From Gammaproteobacteria bacterium (GTDB taxonomy: Bacteria; Pseudomonadota; Gammaproteobacteria; SZUA-152): a DNA stretch of 64,000 nucleotides. The notes below the pieces were generated by a model. The model worked only from the letters and a program-made list of their open reading frames with translations. It did no database searches and had not been told where the DNA came from. Location: contig JAADGF010000009.1 of NCBI GenBank assembly GCA_013152545.1, positions 62,001 to 126,000 of the forward strand, in the 5' to 3' direction. Position 1 is the first letter of the stretch; every line of letters begins with the position of its first letter. Below are positions 44,135 through 53,659 of this stretch, piece by piece. The translations under genes and the position numbers were made by a program.

Positions 44135-44959
44135 TCACGACGTTACCTTGTTAATTTCCGCATCCATTGCTCTACGCATGGAGGCAATCAGCGCTGCGGC
44201 TTCTTCAATCATGTTGCTACGCCGTGACATTTGTTGTTCGATTTTTTGTATAATCGCGCTCCCAACCACCACCGCATCGGCTACGCCGGCAATGGTCTTG
44301 GCTGATTCTGCATCTTTTATCCCAAAACCAACACCAATGGGCAAATCAGTTTCATTCCTGATTTGGGCAATGTTGTGGGCAACGGATGCCACATCCAAAG
44401 TAGCAGCACCTGTGACGCCTTTTAACGATACATAATACACATAACCACGGGCAATATCGCATATGATTTTTATGCGCTCTTTGCTCGTCGTTGGTGCAAT
44501 TAGAAAGATGGGATCCATTTCAAACTGCGTGATTTCAGTGACTAACGCTTTAGCCTCTTCCGGAGGCATATCGACCACCAAAATGCCATCCACACCGGCT
44601 TGCGCCGCAGCTTGCGCAAAGACCTGATACCCCATGGCTTCTATAGGGTTCAAATAGCCCATCAGCACCACAGGTGTCTTGCTGTCTTGTTGCCGAAATT
44701 CCCGCACCATGGCCAAGACCTGCGGCAAATTGATGTGCTGCGCAAGCGCTCGCTCGCTGGCGCGCTGTATAACAGGACCATCCGCCATCGGATCGGAAAA
44801 CGGCACACCTAATTCTATGATATCCGCCCCTGCCTTTACAAACGCATGCGCCAGCGGTACCGTATCACCGGGATCCGGGTCACCTGCGGTAATATAGGGT
44901 ATTAGCGCTTTTCGGCCCTCAAGGTGCAAGTCTTTAAAACAGGTTGATATGCGGCTCAT
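44135..44959 (-). CDS. trpA: Tryptophan synthase alpha subunit
   Basis: Cleaves indole-3-glycerol phosphate to indole and glyceraldehyde 3-phosphate and passes indole to TrpB. 274 residues. Catalytic Asp in DIIELGVPFSDPMADGPVIQ and Glu in the ELGVPF motif are present; PLAHAF and VGFGIKDAESAKTI form the phosphate site. Ribosome-binding site AGGAA lies just before the ATG. It is separated from trpB by 542 bases, which is unusual because these genes normally overlap or nearly touch. Confidence 0.97.
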   Translation of the reverse strand: MSRISTCFKDLHLEGRKALIPYITAGDPDPGDTVPLAHAFVKAGADIIELGVPFSDPMADGPVIQRASERALAQHINLPQVLAMVREFRQQDSKTPVVLMGYLNPIEAMGYQVFAQAAAQAGVDGILVVDMPPEEAKALVTEITQFEMDPIFLIAPTTSKERIKIICDIARGYVYYVSLKGVTGAATLDVASVAHNIAQIRNETDLPIGVGFGIKDAESAKTIAGVADAVVVGSAIIQKIEQQMSRRSNMIEEAAALIASMRRAMDAEINKVTS

Positions 44960-45501
44960 TTAATTTCCTGAAATTATTATTAGTCTGCAATTATTAGCGT
45001 ATTGTTATTGTGTTTTAATTCATTCATGTAGAACAATTATCACACAGTTCAACCGGAATAACCCAGTTGCACACAGCGAAAGACGTACAATTACAGTCAT
45101 TGAGTGTACCGAAATGTACCGACAAATCTGCCGAGTGAATTCAAAAACGGCACAGGCGCCTTCAACTTGGCGACAAGAAGCTGTGACAACAAGGAGTGGG
45201 CAGGTCATTCACTGCGCAGACTCCTGTGGTCCATTTGCGTTTTTCAGCTGCAATACAACCCTAAACGATCATGCTGCGATGATCGTTTACTTACCTTTAT
45301 TTATCTTATTACTGTGTTTTCAGTTGCATTAAAAGCTGCATCAATATGCTCATTTACAACTGTAAAAACTGCGCACTTTTACCCATTTCGCGAATCAATC
45401 AAAGATGCGCAAACCGAAGGCTGTTCGAGCCATTACTGTACATTTAAAATGATCTCCAGCAAATTACCCTCAGCCTATAGCAGCCCTGTCGTGATTTGCC
45501 T
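44960..45501. other. Gap of 542 bases splitting trpB from trpA
   Basis: Interrupts the trp operon. Holds a perfect 10-bp-stem hairpin (45263-45288). A 144-codon open frame on the plus strand (45104-45538) overlaps trpB and resembles no family I know. I see no mobile-element end in it. Confidence 0.55.
45263..45288. terminator. Hairpin in the trpB-trpA gap
   Basis: AAACGATCAT and ATGATCGTTT form a perfect ten-base-pair stem with a six-base loop. There is no strong T-run on either side, so it may be an attenuator, RNA stabiliser or protein site rather than a terminator. Confidence 0.4.
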
Positions 45502-46770
45502 TCAGACACGTATGCCCTCTAATGCAGCCACGGTATGAATATCTTTATCACCGCGCCCCGACAGATTCACCACAATTATTTTGTCCTGTGACATATTCGG
45601 AGCCGCTTTCGTAACATAAGCCAAGGCATGACTGGACTCCAACGCAGGAATAATGCCTTCAATTTTCGTTAAATCGTGAAAAGCAGCCAGTGCCTCTGCA
45701 TCAGTGATCGCCACATACTCCACTCGCCCCGCATCTTTTAACCAGGCGTGCTCGGGACCAACGCCGGGATAATCCAAACCCGCTGAGATGGAGTGCGTTT
45801 CAATAATCTGCCCATCCGAATCCTGCATTAAATAGGTGCGGTTACCGTGCAGCACGCCCGACCTGCCCGCACACAATGGCGCGGCATGACGACCAGTATC
45901 CAAACCATCACCTGCTGCTTCAACACCGACCATGGACACCCCAGCATCCTGCAAAAATGGATAAAACAGACCAATTGCATTGGACCCCCCTCCGACACAA
46001 GCAACCAGGGTGTCCGGTAACCGACCGGTTTGCTGTTGACACTGCTGACGCGCTTCCCGGCCAATAATTGCCTGAAAATCACGAACCATGGCAGGATAAG
46101 GATGCGGACCGGCCACTGTGCCAATAATATAAAAAGTGTTATCAACATTGGTGACCCAATCACGCATGGCTTCGTTGAGTGCGTCTTTCAGAGTTTTTGA
46201 GCCAGACTCAACAGCACGCACTTCCGCACCCAACAGACGCATGCGATAAACATTAATGGTTTGACGTTTAATGTCTTCTGCGCCCATATAAACCACGCAC
46301 TCCAAGCCCAAACGTGCTGCAACCGTTGCCGATGCCACGCCATGTTGACCGGCGCCGGTTTCGGCAATAATCCGTGTTTTCCCCATACGTTTGGCAAGCA
46401 ATGCCTGGCCGATGGTGTTGTTTACTTTGTGAGCACCTGTATGATTTAGATCCTCCCGCTTCAGGTAAATTTGCGCCCCACCTAAATGCTGCGTCCAACG
46501 TTGTGCAAAATACAATGGTGAAGGTCGCCCCACGTATTGCTGCAAATCAGTATCCAACTCCCCAATAAAGTCTGGGTCATTTCGATAGCTTTCATACGTT
46601 TGGCGCAGTTCTTCCAGCGGTACCATTAATGTTTCAGCAACAAAACGCCCACCGTAAATGCCAAAATGCCCATTAGCATCAGGCAACACATCCTTAGCAG
46701 ACGACATAGCGAAACTGGAAGTCAGATGGGGTACCGCTTGTTTTTGCCGAGAATCTGTATGCTCAGACAC
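45502..46770 (-). CDS. trpB: Tryptophan synthase beta subunit
   Basis: PLP enzyme joining indole and serine to make tryptophan. 422 residues, about 20 longer than usual at the N-terminus. The PLP lysine is Lys115 in [15 protein letters not shown]; the phosphate loop [15 protein letters not shown] is near residue 260. Start is GTG at 46770, eight bases inside the end of trpF, preceded by GAGGT, so trpF and trpB are translationally coupled. A later ATG (codon 22) would remove the extension but lacks a good ribosome-binding site by eye. Confidence 0.97.
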   Translation of the reverse strand: MSEHTDSRQKQAVPHLTSSFAMSSAKDVLPDANGHFGIYGGRFVAETLMVPLEELRQTYESYRNDPDFIGELDTDLQQYVGRPSPLYFAQRWTQHLGGAQIYLKREDLNHTGAHKVNNTIGQALLAKRMGKTRIIAETGAGQHGVASATVAARLGLECVVYMGAEDIKRQTINVYRMRLLGAEVRAVESGSKTLKDALNEAMRDWVTNVDNTFYIIGTVAGPHPYPAMVRDFQAIIGREARQQCQQQTGRLPDTLVACVGGGSNAIGLFYPFLQDAGVSMVGVEAAGDGLDTGRHAAPLCAGRSGVLHGNRTYLMQDSDGQIIETHSISAGLDYPGVGPEHAWLKDAGRVEYVAITDAEALAAFHDLTKIEGIIPALESSHALAYVTKAAPNMSQDKIIVVNLSGRGDKDIHTVAALEGIRV

Positions 46771-47389
46771 TTTGTATACCTCGCATAAACGCTGCCATTT
46801 TTTCTACGTCTTTTATACCTTTTTCGGCCTCAACCCCACCACTGACATCCACTGCAAACGGACGAACTTTGGTGATTGCTTGCCATACATTATCCGGTGT
46901 TAACCCACCAGCCAATATGATAGGCTTACTCAATCCTTTCGGAATGTTCGTCCAATCAAAAGTCCGGCCAGTCCCTCCTGGTAAAGTGGGATCAAATGTA
47001 TCCAACAGGATACCGCGCGCGGTGTTATAGCGTTTAATTTGTTCTTTTAAATCCACACCCTGCTGCATCTTAATGGCCTTAATATAGGGTTTGTTATAAC
47101 AACCGCACTCAGCAGGCAGCTCATTACCATGAAACTGCAGCATATCTAGCGTTACCCGGTGTAATACTGAGGCCACGTATTTTGGTGATGGATCAACGAA
47201 TAGGCCAACGGCACTGACAAAAGGCGGTAATTCCTGCATAATGTCTTTCGCGTTTTCCACAGAAACCGAGCGCGGACTACCTTCATAAAACACCAAACCA
47301 ATAGCATCGGCACCGAATTCCACCGCTTTTAGCGCATCTTGAGTACGCGTAATGCCACATATTTTAACGCGTGTTCGCATTTTGTGCAT
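46763..47389 (-). CDS. trpF: Phosphoribosylanthranilate isomerase
   Basis: Third step of the tryptophan pathway from anthranilate; a TIM-barrel enzyme. About 205-208 residues. The general-base Cys in [28 protein letters not shown] and the general-acid Asp in [19 protein letters not shown] are present; [11 protein letters not shown] binds phosphate. Met1 and Met4 are both possible starts; AAGGGA nine bases before Met4 (47380) favours that one. Stop overlaps the trpB start. Confidence 0.96.
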   Translation of the reverse strand: MHKMRTRVKICGITRTQDALKAVEFGADAIGLVFYEGSPRSVSVENAKDIMQELPPFVSAVGLFVDPSPKYVASVLHRVTLDMLQFHGNELPAECGCYNKPYIKAIKMQQGVDLKEQIKRYNTARGILLDTFDPTLPGGTGRTFDWTNIPKGLSKPIILAGGLTPDNVWQAITKVRPFAVDVSGGVEAEKGIKDVEKMAAFMRGIQSV

Positions 47390-47450
47390 TCCCTTAACAA
47401 AAATAAATAAATATAATCGAATAACGCCGTTACTGGAAAAATACGACAGG

Positions 47451-48230
47451 TTACCAGATCATGTGGGTATCGAATAGCCTTGGCAAATTAAAATCCGGAG
47501 GATAGTCTACATCAACGAGGTAGAGCCCATAAGGTGGTGCCGTCACTCCTCCCGCTCGTCGATCCCGACTTTGCAATACCTGTTCCGCCCAAGCCACTGA
47601 TTGCTCGCCAGCGCCAATCGCCATCAACACACCCGCAATGTTCCTAACCATATGGTGCAAAAAAGCGTTTGCTTCGATATCAAGAAGCACCAACTCATTT
47701 TTTCGCTGCACATCAATGCGATAAATTTCCCGCACTGGCGTTTTGGATTGGCAACCCGCGGCACGATAAGCGCTAAAATCGTGTTCCCCAATCAGGCTCA
47801 TGGCCGCTTGTTGCATGTATTCCACCATTAATGGGCGATATTCCCACGCTACGCGATGCACTAACATGGTCGGGCGTACCGCCCGGTTTAAAATCACATA
47901 ACGATAGCGCCGCCGTTTAGCCGAAAACCGGGCATGAAAACGATCTTCCACTTTCCTCGCCCATGTTACTGCAACCGAGTCCGGTAAATTAGCATTACAA
48001 CCAAAAACCCAGGATCGTTCACTGCGCTGTGTCTGCGCTTCGAAATGGACAACCTGTCCCAGCGCATGCACCCCCGTATCCGTTCGGCCAGCGCACGTAA
48101 CACGCACTGGGTGATTAGCCACTACGCCTAACGCTTCTTCGACAACGGCCTGCACCGTGACAGCATTTAACTGCCATTGCCAACCATGAAAATCATGTCC
48201 ATCATATTCAATGCCTAATGCCACTCGCAT
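47451..48230 (-). CDS. truA: tRNA pseudouridine(38-40) synthase
   Basis: Modifies U38, U39 and U40 in the anticodon arm of many tRNAs. 259 residues. The catalytic aspartate is Asp51 in CAGRTDTGVHALGQVVHF; AFLHHMVRNIAGVLMAIGAGE near residue 190 is also conserved. Heads the truA-trpF-trpB-trpA series. In Pseudomonas fimV lies upstream; here an 1148-base non-coding gap takes its place. Confidence 0.96.
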   Translation of the reverse strand: MRVALGIEYDGHDFHGWQWQLNAVTVQAVVEEALGVVANHPVRVTCAGRTDTGVHALGQVVHFEAQTQRSERSWVFGCNANLPDSVAVTWARKVEDRFHARFSAKRRRYRYVILNRAVRPTMLVHRVAWEYRPLMVEYMQQAAMSLIGEHDFSAYRAAGCQSKTPVREIYRIDVQRKNELVLLDIEANAFLHHMVRNIAGVLMAIGAGEQSVAWAEQVLQSRDRRAGGVTAPPYGLYLVDVDYPPDFNLPRLFDTHMIW

Positions 48231-48498
48231 ACTCTATTGCCTACATACTCAATCGTCTAAAAACCAAAATCGGAAAAACATTTTACCACCACAGCAGTTT
48301 CCACGTTGCATTTATCTCACGGGCATACTTTCAGTCACGGCCTGATTGGAGCCCTATTCATTCTCGCGGAAAATACACCTGCTATTTTGACGAAAAAAAT
48401 AATACGCACAGATCATCCCCCATTGCCCACATCATCGCTCAGGAACGGGTAAATGAGATACCCGCCATCCCGAAAACAGCTCATACGCACTCTTTATA

Positions 48499-48520
48499 AC
48501 CTAAAGTCATCAGTTAGACG
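48499..48520 (+). repeat. Short dispersed repeat B, copy 5
   Basis: Contains ACCTAAAGTCATCAGTTAGA, a diverged match to the copies upstream of parE. Confidence 0.35.
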
Positions 48521-48835
48521 GTATGTTAAAGTGCATTTTTCACGATAAATGATCAAGATTGGCGAGGTTTCATCCGGAAAACCTATCCGTCATGGGTATT
48601 ATACGTCTCTGTTTAATCATCTCGGCTTCTATTCCAGGCATGGTTTTCACGCTCTCAAAACACGATTGCGCACTAATGATATTCTGAACGAAACAAACTT
48701 AATATAATCGTTACCTTTGATGATGACATCAAAAATTAGCGATTTAAAAACTGGGCCGGCAACAGAGCAGTATCGATCAATCAGCGAGAAACGCATGAGC
48801 ATATCACAACCCAGTATTATTTTTAGAATAAGTCT

Positions 48836-48855
48836 TAGGAGCGTGCACGTTCCTT
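48836..48855. repeat. 20-bp palindrome, copy 2
   Basis: TAGGAGCGTGCACGTTCCTT differs from the sequence at 8491 in two positions and keeps the GTGCAC core and both arms. Confidence 0.5.
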
Positions 48856-49000
48856 AATTGATTCGTCAAACCACAATACATGATTTACGCAAACCGGCTA
48901 ATAACAAAGTTTACTCAATGTTTTGTTTGTACAGGATGATATTGTATGGCCGAAACCGACAGGAATTGTCGGTCGAGAAGAAGTGTGTGCTCTTGCCTTA

Positions 49001-49060
49001 TTATTACCAATGAGCTTTATTACCAATGAACTGTTATCAATAAACTGTCACCAACGAAAC
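49001..49060. repeat. Degenerate tandem array, about four units
   Basis: Two 16-bp units TTATTACCAATGARCT are followed by two shorter diverged units (GTTATCAATAAACT, GTCACCAACGAAAC). Confidence 0.65.
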
Positions 49061-49378
49061 CATGACGAATAAGATTACCAATAACGGGACTCGTCTAATA
49101 TCGCGACAATTTTTTAATATTTCAACTGGGTTTATTACGATCTACAGTTAAGATCGCCGCTAGGCTACACACCAAAACAACCTAATGGGTTAGGTTAGCA
49201 ATTTAAAGGTAATTACTGCAACAGACCAATTTTTAAACACTTACTGTTTTTTACCCCCAGTGCAAAAACCAACACCTTCGGCATGTTAGTAATCGACTAA
49301 CGACGACCTTACCGTAATCAACAATTAACTTTTAAAACGAGTACTTTATATTGATTGATATACAAAGTTACAGACCGG

Positions 49379-49804
49379 CTATGCGTGAGCAACCGGGCTT
49401 TTTTCGTATTCTCGCCTAAATTTCTTAGCTGCCTTTAGTGCTTTTTGTTCGTCCTTGTCGGTTACTACATCGACATCTCCCACGAAAAATGTTTTATTAT
49501 TAGGTGAACCATCTGGATTTTTAAAATGCACGCTGTAACTCAGATAAGTGATGCCGCGCCGTTTATCAAATTTAACGGTTCGGGAAATACCGCGAATTCC
49601 GGTATTACTTTGCACTGGCCTTTTGGCCTTTTCTGGATACTTGGCACGGATTTCATCTCTCCATTCAATTGCTGCCTTAAGTGATTTGCGTTTACCGCCA
49701 TAGCGTTTATGCGAAAAATAGCGGCTACGTTCCTTTCCCTTACGAACAACTCTAACTTGGAATCCCATTCCATCAGGTTCAGTTACGTTTTCGTACTTAG
49801 CCAA
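49379..49804 (-). CDS. AP2-domain-like protein
   Basis: 141 residues, basic, no export signal. Residues about 69-135 (TGIRGISRTVKFDKRRGITYLSYSVHFKNPDG, then ALKAAKKFRREYE) resemble the AP2/ERF DNA-binding fold: three strands with Arg-rich and aromatic positions followed by one helix. The N-terminal part (GFQVRVVRKGKERSRYFSHKRYGGKRKSLKAAIEWRDE) looks like a second, diverged copy of the same fold, also strand-strand-helix. Bacterial AP2 domains occur in mobile-element proteins and in small stand-alone proteins of gammaproteobacteria. A DNA-binding regulator is inferred; its targets are unknown. Isolated between two large gaps. Confidence 0.7.
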   Translation of the reverse strand: MAKYENVTEPDGMGFQVRVVRKGKERSRYFSHKRYGGKRKSLKAAIEWRDEIRAKYPEKAKRPVQSNTGIRGISRTVKFDKRRGITYLSYSVHFKNPDGSPNNKTFFVGDVDVVTDKDEQKALKAAKKFRREYEKSPVAHA

Positions 49805-50304
49805 TTGTTTTGCCTCTCTAGTTAGTTAATATTAGTTGGTTAACGAATGTAGACCCAGCCAACACTTATTATGAACAGCTATTATGTGTTATTTATATTT
49901 ACAAACAAACTTACAACCACGATTTACTAAACAATATTTACTAAACAACAGTAACATTGAGGAACCACTCCCAACGTTTTTAAATAACGCTAATACAAAA
50001 TTAGTCGTTAATTTAAAAAATGGCAACTTAAGTTAGTAACTTTTCACCAAAATCGTTTGAGGTTGAGGATTGTTTTATTTATTGTGATAGTTTGCGATTA
50101 ATTCGCTTATAATTTTCTTTCACAACACGCGACGTCACAAACAGTCACCACGCTACACACAATGAAGTTACTATACCTTTTTTTTAAAGCCGTTGCATGT
50201 CATAAGTTTTAAGATAATTGAATTAACGACATCGTTATCCCTTTTTACAAACTGGCATATAAATTGTCATTTAACACTTACGGCTAAGAACTTATTTTAA
50301 CAAC
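49805..50304. other. Intergenic region, 500 bases
   Basis: Strongly AT-rich. Contains a 14-bp near-perfect tandem duplication (49922-49949). It should hold the AP2-like gene promoter. Nothing else is visible. Confidence 0.5.
49922..49949. repeat. Tandem duplication, 2 x 14 bp
   Basis: ATTTACTAAACAAT then ATTTACTAAACAAC, upstream of the AP2-like gene. Confidence 0.8.
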
Positions 50305-50805
50305 TTACCGCGAAAACTTATTTTCTAGAATCAGTACAGAAACACCGACCTTGACTTGATTAAATAACGCTACAACCTCTGAATTTTTCATCCGCACACA
50401 ACCGTGTGAATTAGGTTTGCCATATATTTGATCATCAGGACCGCCATGAATATAAATATAACGTCTCATGGTATCCACATTTCCCAAACGATTGATTCCA
50501 ACTTCCTCACCACTTAACCAAAGTATACGCGTCAAAATCCAATCACGTTGCGGTTGTTTATTTCTCAACTTATTGGAAAATATTTCGCCAGTCGGTCGAC
50601 GCGCCACAAACACTGTATTAATCGCGCAACCATGTCCAATCATCGCGCGCACCCGATGTTTACCGCGTGGTGTGCATTCACTGCCAAACAATTCACCCGC
50701 GCCATTTTTTGCAGTTGCCACCATCACATCCATGACAAGTTTGTTATTGTTTCGCAATTGCAGACGTTGATCTGCAATACTGATTCGTATTTCCTGATTC
50801 ATCAT
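50305..50805 (-). CDS. L,D-transpeptidase (YkuD) family protein
   Basis: 166 residues forming little more than one YkuD domain. The catalytic motif HGGPDDQIYGKPNSHGCVRM supplies His120, His134 and the nucleophile Cys136. Family members cross-link peptidoglycan or attach proteins to it in the periplasm. Unusually, no signal peptide or membrane segment precedes the domain: the protein starts directly with MMNQEIRISIADQRLQL. The nearest genes give no further hint. Either export is by another route or the enzyme acts on a cytoplasmic substrate; signal-less members of this family are seen in other gammaproteobacteria. Confidence 0.88.
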   Translation of the reverse strand: MMNQEIRISIADQRLQLRNNNKLVMDVMVATAKNGAGELFGSECTPRGKHRVRAMIGHGCAINTVFVARRPTGEIFSNKLRNKQPQRDWILTRILWLSGEEVGINRLGNVDTMRRYIYIHGGPDDQIYGKPNSHGCVRMKNSEVVALFNQVKVGVSVLILENKFSR

Positions 50806-50967
50806 ACTAGGAGATATTCTTTCATATTACCCCCAGACACCGAGGTTTTATTTTTTCCCAGCACCAAAAATGGGCGTATCAAATGGGGCAAGATCGGCTA
50901 TTCATCCATATTAGCGACAACAGTGATTCGGGCCTTGCTTAACCTTTTTTCAGACACCACCGTACGA

Positions 50968-51001
50968 CATATCCCTAAATCTCAATCGTTATGAGTATAT
51001 A
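50968..51001. repeat. Solitary end of MITE-like family
   Basis: CCCTAAATCTCAATCGTTAT followed by GAGTATATAA matches the right inverted end of the family. Confidence 0.5.
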
Positions 51002-51446
51002 ATAGCTGCCTTTCCCTTTCCCCTAACATAGCTCTTTCAAAATTCAGCTAAGGAATAGGAACCTTATTACGAGCTCACACCTGATGCACTATAGTTCTAT
51101 TGACATTAATGAACACATCGTTCAATGCATTCAACATCCTCGTGCTCGCGGCGGCATAGGACAACAAAAGATATAAGTCACTCATCAAATCTGAATCATC
51201 GAGTCATCATTGAATGATGTTAGCAAATCGATCGTCACCGTTTTTTTGAGTATAGCCTCTAATACCAAAACCAGCATCGATGATCGTTGATTCGCATCCT
51301 TATTGGTATTTTCCCATGAAGCCTCCCCTCATCGGCAATGGCTCATCCAGCCATGCAGCTGATGGGTTTCTGGGCGTAAAGAAGCGGCACTGTCGTTAAG
51401 GAGTTAGCACAGAAATGATAGCGAAGAGATTAGTAAGAGACCGGGT

Positions 51447-51485
51447 TATATACCCATAGCGTTTGAGATTTAGGTGTAAATATGC
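51447..51485. repeat. Solitary end of MITE-like family beside CYTH stop
   Basis: TATATACCCATAGCGTTTGA followed by GATTTAGGTGTAAATATGCA is one of the best preserved ends. The rest of the element is absent, and the CYTH stop codon follows at 51491. Confidence 0.55.
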
Positions 51486-51490
51486 AAGTA

Positions 51491-52009
51491 CTACCAATAT
51501 TTGAACGGATACCTCACCAAGCAAACATTGTAATATCGTGGATCAGTTGATACTTCCTCACCCAACCAATCCGGTCGCTCGAATTCTTCATCCACCTGCA
51601 AGAGTTCTATTTCAGCCACCACCAAACCGGCATTATCACCTTCGAAAACATCAATCTCCCAAGTGTGCTGACCAAACGGTACATAAAAACGTGTTTTCTC
51701 AATGAGAGGAGGATCACATAATTCACTCAGCATTTCGCTCGCATCGGTCAGCGCAATTGGATATTCATATTCTTTACGGTAAATTCCCAGCGTAGCGCTC
51801 TTGATATTTAAGAACGCCTTATCGCCAGTAATACGTACTCGAATCGAGGCTTTTGGAGGCTTACTCAAGGAGGCATCAGTCGTGCTGGCATCCATGGCAT
51901 TTTCGACATAATGACCGAAATACCCCTGCCGCATTGATGCCTGGCGAGTGATTAACGAACGCCAGCTGTCATTTTTAAGTAGAAATTTGCGTTCAATTTC
52001 GATTGCCAT
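51491..52009 (-). CDS. CYTH domain phosphohydrolase
   Basis: 172 residues, a single CYTH (triphosphate tunnel) domain. The ExExK signature is EIERKFLL at residues 3-10; the Arg and Lys rows KASIRVRITGDKAFLNIKSATLG and the acidic strand TWEIDVFEGDNAGLVVAEIEL line the tunnel. Such stand-alone bacterial members usually hydrolyse inorganic tripolyphosphate; adenylate cyclase or thiamine-triphosphatase activity is less likely. Adjacent to msrQ on the same strand, 16 bases away, perhaps co-transcribed. Confidence 0.9.
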   Translation of the reverse strand: MAIEIERKFLLKNDSWRSLITRQASMRQGYFGHYVENAMDASTTDASLSKPPKASIRVRITGDKAFLNIKSATLGIYRKEYEYPIALTDASEMLSELCDPPLIEKTRFYVPFGQHTWEIDVFEGDNAGLVVAEIELLQVDEEFERPDWLGEEVSTDPRYYNVCLVRYPFKYW

Positions 52010-52025
52010 GGGTTATTTTTTGGTT

Positions 52026-52652
52026 TTAGGGTCGCGTTAGAAGTCCGCATTCGCGTTTTTTAATTTTTTTTCGCTGATGAAACACTCGAACCACAAATAA
52101 ACCCAGTAAAATAAATGCATAAATAAGAGGTTCCACTATATCAGCTTTCACCAGCCATAAATAATGCAGGACACCACAGACACCAATAATATAAACCAAT
52201 TGATGTAACTGTTGCCAGCGTTTGCCCAGCCGCTTCATCATTTTGTTTGTTGAGGTAACGGCCAATGGAATTAACATGAGAAACGCGATAAAGCCTACCG
52301 TAATATAGGGTCTTTTTATAATGTCTTTGATGATTTCATTGACATCGAAAAATTGATCGAGAACTAAATAAATAAAAAAATGCAGAAAAACGTAAAAAAA
52401 TACAAATAACCCCAGCATACGACGTAAACGCATTAAAAACTGCCAGCCAAAAACTTTTCGTAATGGTGTAATTGCAAGTGTCAGCAATAAAAACCACAAA
52501 GCCCAGTCACCCGTACGATGGGTAATTTGCTCAATCGGATTAGCACCTAAAGCATCCTGGAATCCATCCCAGATCATAATACCCAGAGGTATTAAGCAGA
52601 AAATAAAAACGATGGGTTTCGCATAACGCCGCATAAGGTCTGACTCAGGCAT
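52026..52652 (-). CDS. msrQ: Haem-binding membrane subunit MsrQ
   Basis: Inner-membrane b-type haem protein that feeds electrons from quinones to MsrP for repair of oxidised methionine in periplasmic proteins. 208 residues with six predicted helices. HRTGDWALWFLLLTLAITPLR, FFYVFLHFFIYLVLDQ and WQQLHQLVYIIGVCGVLHYLW contain conserved His haem ligands. It follows msrP by 47 bases on the same strand, the standard pair. Confidence 0.95.
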   Translation of the reverse strand: MPESDLMRRYAKPIVFIFCLIPLGIMIWDGFQDALGANPIEQITHRTGDWALWFLLLTLAITPLRKVFGWQFLMRLRRMLGLFVFFYVFLHFFIYLVLDQFFDVNEIIKDIIKRPYITVGFIAFLMLIPLAVTSTNKMMKRLGKRWQQLHQLVYIIGVCGVLHYLWLVKADIVEPLIYAFILLGLFVVRVFHQRKKIKKRECGLLTRP

Positions 52653-52699
52653 TCGTAGAAAAACATGCGCTACTATCTAACGATGAATTTGCCATTATT

Positions 52700-53659
52700 T
52701 TAATAAAATCGCTTTAAATCCATCCCAGCATAGAGCGGAGCCACTTCATCGGCATAACCATTATACATCTGCGTTTTACGTTTGAAAAAATCCCCAATGC
52801 GACGTTCTCGAGCTTGACTCCAACGAGGGTGATCAACATTTGGGTTCACATTAGCATAAAAACCATATTCACCCGGCCCGGAGAGAGCCCATGTAGTTTT
52901 AGGCTGGTGTTCAGTTAAACGAATTCGTACAATCGATTTAATACTTTTAAAACCATATTTCCAGGGCACAACCAAGCGGATCGGTGCTCCATTTTGATTT
53001 GGAAGCACTTGACCATACAAACCCACCGCCAATATCGACAACGGGTGCATTGCTTCATCAATACGCAAGCCTTCCACATACGGCCAATCCAGTACGCTAC
53101 GTTTTTGACCTGGCATTTGCACTGGGTCATGCAGTGTTGTAAATTCCACAAATTTTGCTTTCGACGTAGGTTCAACTCGTTTAATGACATCGCCTAACGA
53201 AATACCCAGCCACGGAATCACCATTGACCAGGCCTCGACGCAGCGCAATCGATATATTCTTTCCTCTAATACATGCGGCTTTATAAAATCTTCTAATTGA
53301 TATGTGGCCGGTTTATTCACCTCGCCGTCAATACGCAGTGTCCATGGATCGGTTTTGAAATTTTTTGCCAGGGTTGCTGGCCCTTCTTTATCCGTACTAA
53401 ATTCGTAAAAATTATTATAACGCGTCACATCTTTAAAGGAGGTTTGCTCCTCCTCTACGGTGTATTTTGATTTAGTGATGTTTGGTAGTGATAATGCAGC
53501 CTGTGCATTTTGCAATCCTAGTACACTTGACATCGTACCTGTTACTACCGCCGCTACCGCCGTTTTGGCAGTAACAGCAATAAATTGACGACGGCTGTTA
53601 TAAACAGCTTCATCGGTGATCTCAGATGGTTTAATCGTATTGGGTCGCCGGATTAGCAT
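52700..53659 (-). CDS. msrP: Periplasmic methionine sulfoxide reductase catalytic subunit MsrP
   Basis: Molybdopterin enzyme that reduces methionine sulfoxide in periplasmic proteins. 319 residues. A twin-arginine export signal is present ([19 protein letters not shown], Arg23 and Arg24). The molybdenum ligand is predicted to be Cys140 in [16 protein letters not shown]. Other family segments are [40 protein letters not shown]. Forms an operon with msrQ. Confidence 0.96.
   Translation of the reverse strand: MLIRRPNTIKPSEITDEAVYNSRRQFIAVTAKTAVAAVVTGTMSSVLGLQNAQAALSLPNITKSKYTVEEEQTSFKDVTRYNNFYEFSTDKEGPATLAKNFKTDPWTLRIDGEVNKPATYQLEDFIKPHVLEERIYRLRCVEAWSMVIPWLGISLGDVIKRVEPTSKAKFVEFTTLHDPVQMPGQKRSVLDWPYVEGLRIDEAMHPLSILAVGLYGQVLPNQNGAPIRLVVPWKYGFKSIKSIVRIRLTEHQPKTTWALSGPGEYGFYANVNPNVDHPRWSQARERRIGDFFKRKTQMYNGYADEVAPLYAGMDLKRFY

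Larger units (their letters stand above)
48231..49378. other. Intergenic region, 1148 bases, repeat-rich
   Basis: No gene recognised. Contains a repeat B copy (48499-48520), the second 20-bp palindrome (48836-48855) and a degenerate tandem array (49001-49060). Base composition is AT-rich throughout. Confidence 0.6.
50806..51490. other. Intergenic region, 685 bases, with two repeat ends
   Basis: Contains two ends of the MITE-like family in opposite orientation (50968-51001 and 51447-51485). The second lies six bases from the stop codon of the CYTH gene. No gene seen. Confidence 0.5.

Noticed and set aside
45104-45538. 144-codon plus-strand open frame in the trpB-trpA gap
   Set aside because: It runs into trpB on the opposite strand, has no domain I know and no ribosome-binding site; most of it is in AT-rich non-coding sequence.
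50548-50994. 148-codon plus-strand open frame
   Set aside because: Mostly antisense to the L,D-transpeptidase gene.
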